From: an uncultured Treponema sp.
Lineage (GTDB): Bacteria > Spirochaetota > Spirochaetia > Treponematales > Treponemataceae
NCBI GenBank assembly: GCA_934667505.1
Contig: CAKULY010000019.1
Span: 1-43,367, forward strand
Direction: 5' to 3'
DNA: 43,367 bases
Each line of letters begins with the position of its first letter. Within the stretch, counting starts at the first letter, position 1. Shown here piece by piece: positions 1 through 5,481 of the stretch. The position numbers and the translations under genes were made by a program. Under the pieces are notes generated by a model. That model saw nothing but the letters and a program-made list of their open reading frames with translations, had not been told where the DNA came from and ran no database searches.

Positions 1-552
1 GGTCTTGGAAAAGACGCTGCCCAGATTATCAGCCGCATCAATGGTTTTACTTATGTTCAGACTAAGTTTGACTACTTCAATGGTGAAGGAACAGACAAGG
101 CTCTTAAAGTTGTTAAAGAAGTTCCTTACGGAAATAACCCTGAACGCCTTATCGTAAAGTGCTATGGCGCAGACGATGTCCGCGAAGGTGTTGCAATCAT
201 GTGGCACGAGGATGTTGATGTTTCTATCACAGGAAACTCTACAAACCCAACACGTTTCCAGCATCCAGTTGCAGGTACTTACAAGAAGGAACGCTTGCTT
301 GCAGGCAAAAAATACTTCTCTGTAGCTAGTGGCGGCGGAACAGGACGTACTTTGCACCCGGATAACATGGCTGCAGGTCCAGCTTCTTACGGATTTACAG
401 ATACTTTGGGCCGCATGCACTCAGACGCTCAGTTCGCAGGTTCTTCTTCAGTTCCTGCCCACGTTGAGATGATGGGCTTCATGGGAATGGGCAACAACCC
501 AATGGTCGGCTGCACAGTAGCATGCGCCGTAGCTGTAGCAGGAAGCTTTTAA
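1..552 (+). CDS. GGGtGRT-family protein, 3' part only
   Basis: The reading frame is open from the first base of the window to TAA at 550-552, so the true start lies upstream. The visible 183 residues carry the signature GGGTGRTLHPDNMA, which names the bacterial 'GGGtGRT protein' family, followed by a Gly/Met-rich tail (VEMMGFMGMGNNPMVGCTVA) and a small-residue C-terminus ending AVAVAGSF. The biochemical role of the family is not established as far as I know. No signal peptide or membrane segment is visible in this part. The last 36 bases are repeated at 675-710 behind a palindromic insert, so the present stop may not be the ancestral one, although both copies encode the same ending. Confidence 0.85.
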   Translation, partial: GLGKDAAQIISRINGFTYVQTKFDYFNGEGTDKALKVVKEVPYGNNPERLIVKCYGADDVREGVAIMWHEDVDVSITGNSTNPTRFQHPVAGTYKKERLLAGKKYFSVASGGGTGRTLHPDNMAAGPASYGFTDTLGRMHSDAQFAGSSSVPAHVEMMGFMGMGNNPMVGCTVACAVAVAGSF

Positions 553-710
553 TCTTAGAAATAATTGTATTAGACTAAAATCGTTGCAGCCGGCTAGTTT
601 CCACGTTTTTCCGCTTGCGGAAAATGCGAGCGTTGCGAGCAAGTGGAAACTAGTGAAGCAACCGAAGGTTGCGACTGCACAGTAGCATGCGCCGTAGCTG
701 TAGCAGGAAG
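510..710 (+). repeat. 36-bp direct repeat of a gene 3' end, flanking an insert
   Basis: Bases 510-545, the last codons of the GGGtGRT gene, recur exactly at 675-710. The second copy also encodes CTVACAVAVAGSF followed by a stop (TAG). The copies are 165 bp apart. The geometry is that of a small element that entered the gene end and left or captured a duplicate of it, or of a tandem duplication that later diverged. Confidence 0.85.
582..672. repeat. Palindromic intergenic element
   Basis: It has nested hairpins. The outer stem is CTAGTTTCCAC (594-604) with GTGGAAACTAG (643-653). Inside is TTTTCCG-CTTG-CGGAAAA (607-624), and downstream is GCAACC-GAA-GGTTGC (658-672). The short stems with GAA or similar loops resemble those in the element at 1520-1650. 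It lies between the two copies of the 36-bp direct repeat and encodes nothing recognisable. Confidence 0.6.
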
Positions 711-736
711 TTTCTAGTTTTTAAGAATGACTGCAA

Positions 737-767
737 TTAGAATGGACTTGTTGCAGGTTCATTCTAA
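737..767. other. Hairpin
   Basis: TTAGAATGGAC (737-747) pairs with GTTCATTCTAA (757-767), 11 bp with one G-T pair. No T-run follows directly, so it is more likely a 3' processing or stabilising hairpin than a terminator by itself; a clear terminator follows at 784-819. Confidence 0.45.
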
Positions 768-783
768 ACTAAATAAAAAAAAT

Positions 784-819
784 GGTGGTTGAGCGTGTCG
801 AAACCACCGTTTTTTTTTA
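784..819 (+). terminator. Rho-independent terminator
   Basis: GGTGGTT (784-790) pairs with AACCACC (802-808), followed by a T-run at 810-818. It separates the GGGtGRT gene from the toxin-antitoxin locus. The loop carries a TTGAGCRTGTCGAAA core that recurs in inverted form at 4445-4487. Confidence 0.8.
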
Positions 820-824
820 TTGGC

Positions 825-853
825 TTGACGACAGGCGCTACCTTTGATATATT
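825..853 (+). promoter_or_regulatory. Promoter of the type III toxin-antitoxin locus
   Basis: The -35 is TTGACG (825-830), the spacer is 17 bp, and the -10 is TATATT (848-853). The predicted start near 860 is just before the first antitoxin repeat, the position expected for a type III antitoxin RNA promoter. Confidence 0.75.
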
Positions 854-859
854 AAAAAT

Positions 860-1017
860 GTTGGTGAGCTTCTACCATATTTATGAAGCCCTAAAAAAGC
901 GGTGAATCTCTACCAGTAAGTGAGATACCAAAAAAGCGGCGAGTTTCTGCCATTAAGTGAAAACCAAAAAACGCAAGTTTTTATAAAGGAGTCGGAAATG
1001 GCTCCTTTTATTTTTTT
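860..1017 (+). ncRNA. toxI: Type III antitoxin RNA (ToxI-like), three pseudoknot repeats
   Basis: Three tandem units of 37-38 nt occupy 863-900, 901-937 and 938-974, each ending in an A-tract then GC. Each can form an H-type pseudoknot. Stem 1 is GGT/ACC in units 1 and 2 and GGC/GCC in unit 3. Stem 2 is GCTTC/GAAGC in unit 1, ATCTC/GAGAT in unit 2 and TTTC/GAAA in unit 3. The first stem's 3' strand lies inside the second stem's loop. The stems are kept although the bases change, which argues for selection on RNA structure. In known type III systems the toxin cuts the precursor into single repeats and is held inactive by them; the A-tract is the likely processing region (inference). Confidence 0.88.
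985..1017 (+). terminator. Attenuating terminator between antitoxin RNA and toxin gene
   Basis: AAAGGAGTC (985-993) pairs with GGCTCCTTT (1000-1008) over 9 bp with one T-G pair, followed by TTATTTTTTT. Such a leaky terminator between repeats and toxin is standard in type III loci and keeps antitoxin RNA in excess over toxin mRNA. Confidence 0.88.
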
Positions 1018-1028
1018 ACAGAGATACT

Positions 1029-1514
1029 ATGAAGTTTTTTCACATAGAAGAGGATTTTATAAGTTATTTACGGCAGTTTGATACAAAGGTCGCCGAAAAT
1101 AAAAAGCAAACACGCCCTTATGTCGGAATTGTACTTGAAATCAATTCTATAAAATATTATGCACCGTTTTCGTCTCCAAAGCCGAAGCATAAGAAAATGA
1201 AGAACGCTAAAGATTTTCGTAAAATAAATAATGGTATGTATGGGGCAATTAATTTTAACAATATGATTCCTGTTTTAGATTCTGCATTGATTGAAATTGA
1301 TATTGCCAATATAACTGATGTGAAATATCGCCGTTTGCTCCAAAATCAGTATAATTCAATCAAATCTGACGAAAAGGGAATATTGAAAACTGCTGAAAAT
1401 CTGCGAAATCTTATTTTTGATGAAGAAAAAAATCTTTCTGAGTATGACAAAATTATAAAGCAAAGATGCTGTAATCTGGTTCTTCTTGAAGAAAAGTATA
1501 ATGACTGGAAATAA
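1029..1514 (+). CDS. toxN: ToxN/AbiQ-type endoribonuclease toxin (type III TA)
   Basis: The 161-residue protein begins MKFFHIEEDFISYLRQFDTK. It contains RPYVGIVLEI then YYAPFSSPKPKHKKMKN and GAINFNNMIPV, the core pattern of ToxN and AbiQ. The SSPK segment (S48, S49, K51) aligns with the catalytic T-S-x-K of Pectobacterium ToxN, and the C-terminus keeps LLEEKYNDW. Family members are cytoplasmic RNases that cut A-rich RNA and often act in abortive phage infection. It follows the repeat RNA and terminator directly, so it is transcribed from the promoter at 825-853 by read-through. No strong ribosome site is seen, only GAGA at 1021-1024. Length is normal for the family and no key residue is missing. 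Confidence 0.9.
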   Translation: MKFFHIEEDFISYLRQFDTKVAENKKQTRPYVGIVLEINSIKYYAPFSSPKPKHKKMKNAKDFRKINNGMYGAINFNNMIPVLDSALIEIDIANITDVKYRRLLQNQYNSIKSDEKGILKTAENLRNLIFDEEKNLSEYDKIIKQRCCNLVLLEEKYNDWK

Positions 1515-1519
1515 GGTGC

Positions 1520-1650
1520 AAATGCGGCAAGGATAGTAGCCCCGCCGAAGGCGTTCCGGAGCGTAGCGCAGGAATGTAGGCGAAAGCCGGAAGGGCGGAT
1601 AGCCTGTTTTTTGGCGGTTTGCCGCAGGCGAATGGACAAAAAGCCGCCCA
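1520..1650. repeat. GC-rich interspersed element with GNRA-like hairpins
   Basis: This stretch is far richer in G+C than its surroundings and is built of short palindromes: CGCC-GAA-GGCG, GCGTAGCGC, GGC-GAAA-GCC and a GGCGG/CCGCC pair. Open frames on the minus strand here are by-products of the composition. It looks like a dispersed non-coding element between the two toxin-antitoxin loci, but only one clear copy lies in the window, so dispersal is inferred. Confidence 0.5.
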
Positions 1651-1658
1651 AGTTTTTA

Positions 1659-1687
1659 TGGAAAAAATCAAAGAATTGCAATATACT
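1659..1687 (+). promoter_or_regulatory. Promoter of the VapBC-like pair
   Basis: The -35 is TGGAAA (1659-1664), the spacer 17 bp, and the -10 TATACT (1682-1687), followed by the ribosome site GGGAG before ATG 1708. Type II operons usually repress themselves; I see no clear operator palindrome. Confidence 0.5.
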
Positions 1688-1707
1688 AGTAAGAAAGGGA
1701 GATTTTT

Positions 1708-1917
1708 ATGACAAGTACAATTGTTGAGCAAAAAATAAAGCAACTGCCTGACTATTATGTAACACTTGTGAATGAATATGTAGATGAGCTTCTGAAAAAG
1801 GCAAAGAAAATTGACTCTTTGAAAGGCTCTTTGGAAAAGTATGCAAATGCAGAACTTAGAAAGCAAGAGGAAAGTGCATGGAAAAAAGTTGCTATGGAGA
1901 AACGTCTTGATGGCTAA
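1708..1917 (+). CDS. Antitoxin of a VapBC-type pair
   Basis: A 69-residue, charged, helix-rich protein with EQKIKQLPDYYVTLVNEYVD near the N-terminus, resembling the DUF2281-type antitoxins usually found before PIN toxins. The C-terminal half (KYANAELRKQEESAWKK) is the part expected to cover the toxin. The start is supported by GGGAG 8 nt upstream. Its stop overlaps the start of the PIN gene by 8 bases (ATGGCTAA), so the two are translationally coupled. Family assignment rests on pattern and context; the pairing with a PIN gene is clear. Confidence 0.75.
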   Translation: MTSTIVEQKIKQLPDYYVTLVNEYVDELLKKAKKIDSLKGSLEKYANAELRKQEESAWKKVAMEKRLDG

Positions 1918-2269
1918 ACTGATAGATGCAAATGTGATTATTCGTTTTTTGTTGAATGATATTCCAGAACAGGCAGATATTGCTTCGAAAGTAATTTACG
2001 GTGGTGCATATACAAATGAAGTTATCCTTGCAGAAGTTGTTTATGTTTTGGTTGGAGTTTATAAGATTGAAAGAAAACAAGTTTCATCGTTACTACTTTC
2101 GCTTTTGGAATTTATTCATGTTGAAAATCTTGAGGTAATGACTAATTCTTTAAAGTTGTTTGCAGAGTATAAACTTGATTTTGTAGATTGTCTGATTATT
2201 TCATACCATAATATTTTAAAAGTGGATGTTTTTTCATTTGATAAAAAACTTTTGAATAAATTAAAATAA
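1910..2269 (+). CDS. PIN-domain toxin, VapC-like ribonuclease
   Basis: The 119-residue protein starting MAKLIDANVIIRFLL is a PIN domain with the expected acidic residues: D6, E42, D93 (in DFVDCL) and D111 (in FSFDKK). These bind Mg2+ in VapC RNases, which cleave tRNA or rRNA when free of antitoxin. The frame is open from 1841, but ATG 1910 is chosen because it gives the normal PIN start and the 8-base overlap with the antitoxin gene. It is apparently intact. It is the second toxin-antitoxin module within 400 bp of the first. Confidence 0.85.
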   Translation: MAKLIDANVIIRFLLNDIPEQADIASKVIYGGAYTNEVILAEVVYVLVGVYKIERKQVSSLLLSLLEFIHVENLEVMTNSLKLFAEYKLDFVDCLIISYHNILKVDVFSFDKKLLNKLK

Positions 2270-2298
2270 TTTTCTAACCATATATCTATATTTTTGAC

Positions 2299-2307
2299 GG
2301 GGGGGGG
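2299..2307 (+). repeat. G9 homopolymer tract upstream of the amylase gene
   Basis: Nine consecutive G lie 19 nt before ATG 2327, directly after TTGAC. The last Gs with the following bases form GGGC-GAGA-GCCC and then TTTT, a GNRA-capped hairpin over the place where a ribosome site would be. A possible -10 TATATT at 2287-2292 would place the transcript start on the tract. Confidence 0.7.
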
Positions 2308-2326
2308 CGAGAGCCCTTTTCGTAAT

Positions 2327-4405
2327 ATGAAAAAGAATTTTAAGTTTTTTGGTTGTGCGTTTTTGCTTTTGGCTGCTTTGCTTTGCTCTTGCAAAAATGG
2401 AAGTGGTTCGGACGGCGGAAATCCTGAGTTTCCTGAAAATCTTGCTGAATACGTTGGCGATGAAAATTATAAAAGTCCGAAAAACGTTGAAATCAATCTA
2501 GACGTGGCAGAAAATCAGTCTGAAAGTTTGGAAGATAATTGGTGGCGAAAAACTTCGTTCTATCACATCTGGGTAAAAAGTTTTGCTGATTCTAATGACG
2601 ATGATTGCGGTGATTTTAAGGGAATTGAAAGCAAGCTCGACTATATTCAAAATGATTTGGGCTGTTCTGGAATCTGGCTTTCACCGATTTTTGAGTGTGA
2701 TAATAAATCAAAATCTAAAAGTGTAAATATGCACGGCTACGATGTGAAGGATTACTACGCCGTGAACAACTGTTTTGGCACGGAAGATGACTTAATCAGC
2801 CTTATAAACGCTTGCCACGAAAAAAATATAAAAATCATCTTTGACTTTGTGCCAAACCATACAGGAACAGGAAATAAATGGTTTGCAGATTCCTGCAGTG
2901 GCAAAAACGGCAAAAAAGACTGGTATTTGTGGAGCGACACGAAGCTTTCCTGGAATCCTGGAATGGGAAGCACGGACACTTGGCATAAAAATCCGGGCGG
3001 AAACGACTATTATTACGCGGCGTTCTGGGAAGGTCAGCCTGATTTGAACTTTAGGAACTGGGAAGTTCGCGAAGAGATGAAAAATGTTGTGCGCTATTGG
3101 CTGAACAAAGGTTTTGACGGATTAAGGATTGACGCTGTTCGTTATTTGATAGAAACGGAAGATTCAAAATACGACACTGATGAAAGCCACGGATGGTTTA
3201 GTGAACTTAGAAAAGATGTTATCGATGAATATAAAACTATTTCGCCAAAGTTTATGACTTGTGAGGCTTGGATTACAGGCGACAGGACTAGGCTTGAAAA
3301 ATATTTTGGCACGGACGAAATGCCTGAATTCAATATGGTTTTTGATTTTGATCAGGGTTATGGAGCTGCGGACAGTGTTGGGTTTGGCGAGGCTAGCCAT
3401 CTTTCTTCTTCATTAAGGAAAAATCCTGCGGAAAATAAGTCTTACGGAACATTTCTTGGAAACCATGACAATTATATTGACCGGCTTGGAACTCTTTATT
3501 ATGGGTATGAGGCTGAAATAAAGGCGGCGACTGCAATATCTCTTTTGCGCCCGACAGTTCCTTTTATTTACTATGGTCAGGAAATCGGGATGAAAGACGA
3601 TACTTCTTATGGTAGTGGCGACATCCGGCACAGAACGGACATTGACTGGAATGAAGTTGAAAAGCAAAAGGCAAATCCTAGCTCGGTTTTGAATCTTAAC
3701 AGGGCGATTTTGTCTTTGCGTAAGACGTATCCGAATCTTTTTGCAAATGGCGATGTTCAATTTTTGAAAAGCTGCACTTCTGACGTAAAAGAAAATTCTT
3801 TGAACACTGTCACCGCCTACACAATTTCTGATGGAAAAGACAGCTTGCTATGCGTGCAAAGTTTGATTAATTATGGAGATTATTCATTCTGGTTTGAAAA
3901 CTCTTCGCTTGTCGATGTTTCAAATTATTCCGTTCTGATTGGAATTAATGATGAAAAAAATCTTTCGATTGAAGATGGAGCGATTAAAGATGAAGCTTTG
4001 AAAGTTGAATCCATTGCGCCTTACGAAACTCGCATTTACTATCTTGGCGACTCTTCTAAAGAAATGCTTTTTACAGATAACCGCCTTTTTCTGCGTGGAA
4101 GTATGAATGATTTTGGCTACAATGAGATGGAATATGACTCAGAAAATAAAAAATTTGCGGCTTCTGTTAAGCTTGCGGCAAAAACTTATCAGTTCAAGTT
4201 TGACAAATACTGCGACTGGACTTTGTCTTACGGAAGCGGAGAGGAAAATGCGGATGGAAAAACAGTTTCTTTAGGCGAAACTGTGCAGACTTCTAACGCG
4301 GCTGGGGAAAATACAAATTTTTCTGTAACAATTCCAACCGCTGGAACTTATTTGTTCACGTTTTATGAAGAAGACAGTTCTTTTAAGGTGGAGCTAGAAA
4401 AATAA
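2327..4405 (+). CDS. GH13 alpha-amylase-type lipoprotein
   Basis: The 692-residue product starts with a lipoprotein signal (MKKNFKFFGCAFLLLAALLC, modified Cys probably C22). A complete GH13 barrel follows: region I DFVPNHT (from D173), region II GLRIDAV (nucleophile D269), region III CEAW (acid E313) and region IV GNHDN (D381). It should hydrolyse alpha-1,4-glucans at the cell surface or in the periplasm. The last ~100 residues (FLRGSMNDFGYNEM onward) form a separate beta-rich module of the type attached to pullulanases and amylases, probably glycan binding. ATG 2327 is chosen over an upstream TTG because it begins the signal peptide. A G9 tract sits in the leader. A terminator follows. Confidence 0.9.
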   Translation: MKKNFKFFGCAFLLLAALLCSCKNGSGSDGGNPEFPENLAEYVGDENYKSPKNVEINLDVAENQSESLEDNWWRKTSFYHIWVKSFADSNDDDCGDFKGIESKLDYIQNDLGCSGIWLSPIFECDNKSKSKSVNMHGYDVKDYYAVNNCFGTEDDLISLINACHEKNIKIIFDFVPNHTGTGNKWFADSCSGKNGKKDWYLWSDTKLSWNPGMGSTDTWHKNPGGNDYYYAAFWEGQPDLNFRNWEVREEMKNVVRYWLNKGFDGLRIDAVRYLIETEDSKYDTDESHGWFSELRKDVIDEYKTISPKFMTCEAWITGDRTRLEKYFGTDEMPEFNMVFDFDQGYGAADSVGFGEASHLSSSLRKNPAENKSYGTFLGNHDNYIDRLGTLYYGYEAEIKAATAISLLRPTVPFIYYGQEIGMKDDTSYGSGDIRHRTDIDWNEVEKQKANPSSVLNLNRAILSLRKTYPNLFANGDVQFLKSCTSDVKENSLNTVTAYTISDGKDSLLCVQSLINYGDYSFWFENSSLVDVSNYSVLIGINDEKNLSIEDGAIKDEALKVESIAPYETRIYYLGDSSKEMLFTDNRLFLRGSMNDFGYNEMEYDSENKKFAASVKLAAKTYQFKFDKYCDWTLSYGSGEENADGKTVSLGETVQTSNAAGENTNFSVTIPTAGTYLFTFYEEDSSFKVELEK

Positions 4406-4410
4406 AAGAA

Positions 4411-4443
4411 GGGCGGTAATTTTTGGTTACCGCTCCGTTTTTA
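4411..4443 (+). terminator. Terminator of the amylase gene
   Basis: GGGCGGTAA-type stem: GCGGTAA (4413-4419) pairs with TTACCGC (4427-4433), extended by two pairs outward, followed by GTTTTT. Confidence 0.75.
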
Positions 4444-4444
4444 C

Positions 4445-4487
4445 GTGGACATTGAGTCCATGGCATTTCGACATGCTCAATGACCAC
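4445..4487. repeat. Inverted repeat, TTGAGCRTGTCGAAA family
   Basis: GTGG-A-CATTGAG (4445-4456) faces CTCAATG-A-CCAC (4476-4487), 11 of 12 paired. Read on the minus strand it contains CATTGAGCATGTCGAAATG, the same core as the loop and stem of the terminator at 784-819, so both belong to one interspersed family. Confidence 0.55.
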
Positions 4488-4503
4488 ATAAATTAAAAAA
4501 TCA

Positions 4504-4533
4504 TTGCCGAACTTCCGTTATTTCTTGTAATAT
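4504..4533 (+). promoter_or_regulatory. Promoter with leaderless-type spacing
   Basis: The -35 is TTGCCG (4504-4509), the spacer 18 bp, the -10 TAATAT (4528-4533). The -10 ends 6 nt before ATG 4540 and no ribosome site is present, so the transcript probably starts at or beside the A of the start codon. Confidence 0.55.
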
Positions 4534-4539
4534 AAGACT

Positions 4540-4779
4540 ATGAAAAGCATTTTGATAAAAGATACCACAAGAGAAGAACGCGAGAAAATTGTTCAGGAGT
4601 CTTTGGGCGACGGCTGGGATGTTGGCTGCGGAACTGGCTCTGCCGGAATTGACTACGAACTTTATATCGAAGGAAAAGCTGAGCTTAGGGATTTGAACAA
4701 GGCGGCAAACTGCGGTTTTGAGGTGGCTCACCCGGCGGAGCAAAGGGCTTCGTGCTCTGGCGAAGGTTTTGCAGACTGA
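4540..4779 (+). CDS. Conserved small protein of unknown function
   Basis: The 79-residue product begins MKSILIKDTTREEREKIVQE and continues with a Gly/Cys segment (DGWDVGCGTGSAGIDY) and YIEGKAELRDLNK. From memory this pattern matches short proteins of clostridia and treponemes with no firm function. The last ~15 residues (PAEQRASCSGEGFAD) are encoded by a GC-rich stretch unlike the rest and may be a replaced C-terminus. Its TGA overlaps the next start (TGATG), so it is coupled to the GNAT gene. The start has no ribosome site and lies 6 nt after a -10 box. Confidence 0.6.
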   Translation: MKSILIKDTTREEREKIVQESLGDGWDVGCGTGSAGIDYELYIEGKAELRDLNKAANCGFEVAHPAEQRASCSGEGFAD

Positions 4780-5363
4780 TGAAAATACGCACGGCAAACC
4801 TTTTTGATATTGACTCAATCATGGAGATTGAAAACAGCTCGTTTGTTCCGCAGGTCCGGGAAGAAAGGCAGGTTTTTCTGCAAAGGCTAAAAGTCTTTCC
4901 GCAGGGATTTATTCTTTTGATGAATGATTCTGTTCCTGTTGCAGACGAAGGTCAAAAAACTGGAATTGACGCAAAAAACGAAAATATTTGCGGCTATTTT
5001 TGCACGGAGCTTTGGAAAAAAATGCCGGAATCTAAGGAAGTTTTTTCTGTCGGGCACGATATTTCTTTGGCTCATTGCGCGGATGGCTCGGTTCTGTACA
5101 TTTCCTCGTTTGCAATTTTGCCAGGCTTGCGTGGCGGCGGTCTTGGCGGAAAGTTTTTCCGTTCGGCTCTTAATTATATAGAAGAATCTGTGCAAAATCT
5201 TAAAGAAGAAGTGCTTCTGGTAAACGAAAACTGGCTTGGCGCGCGGCACATCTACAAAAAAAACGGATTTTCAGAATGTTTTTCAATAAAAAACGCCTTT
5301 CAAAATGAGTTTCTAGAGCCGCAGACTGGAATTGTAATGAAAAAGAACTTTTTACAAATATAA
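4779..5363 (+). CDS. GNAT-family N-acetyltransferase
   Basis: The 194-residue product is a single GNAT domain. The beta4 strand and acetyl-CoA pyrophosphate loop read LYISSFAILPGLRGGGLGGK, and the later NENWLGARHIYKKNGF segment is the usual motif B. It would transfer an acetyl group from acetyl-CoA to an amine; the substrate cannot be told. ATG 4779 shares a base with the stop of the preceding small gene, indicating coupling; an in-frame TTG at 4752 lies inside that gene and is less likely. A strong promoter for the sugar ABC operon begins four bases after the stop. Confidence 0.8.
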   Translation: MKIRTANLFDIDSIMEIENSSFVPQVREERQVFLQRLKVFPQGFILLMNDSVPVADEGQKTGIDAKNENICGYFCTELWKKMPESKEVFSVGHDISLAHCADGSVLYISSFAILPGLRGGGLGGKFFRSALNYIEESVQNLKEEVLLVNENWLGARHIYKKNGFSECFSIKNAFQNEFLEPQTGIVMKKNFLQI

Positions 5364-5366
5364 AAT

Positions 5367-5395
5367 TTGACAAATCAAAACAATGGGCATAACAT
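5367..5395 (+). promoter_or_regulatory. Promoter of the sugar ABC operon
   Basis: The consensus -35 TTGACA (5367-5372), a 17-bp spacer and the -10 TAACAT (5390-5395) predict a start near 5402, within the left arm of the inverted repeat at 5395-5451. Confidence 0.7.
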
Positions 5396-5451
5396 TATTA
5401 TAAATGCGTTGCGGACTGTTTTTGGGATAGTTCATAACGCATTTATAATAA
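5395..5451. promoter_or_regulatory. 16-bp perfect inverted repeat at the transcription start
   Basis: TTATTATAAATGCGTT (5395-5410) and AACGCATTTATAATAA (5436-5451) are exact complements around a 25-nt centre. It abuts the -10 box and precedes the ribosome site GGAGG at 5471-5475. It could be an operator for a sugar-responsive repressor or an mRNA 5' hairpin. Confidence 0.65.
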
Positions 5452-5481
5452 AAAGTAATTTTTCATTCATGGAGGAAAAAA

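Noticed and set aside
863..974. CRISPR-like array of three repeats
   Set aside because: Units are directly joined without spacers, diverge by paired changes, and are followed by a ToxN-type gene; this is a type III antitoxin.
1346..1866. Minus-strand open frames across the toxin-antitoxin region
   Set aside because: They run antisense to toxN and the VapB-like gene and through the GC-rich element, with no recognisable protein.
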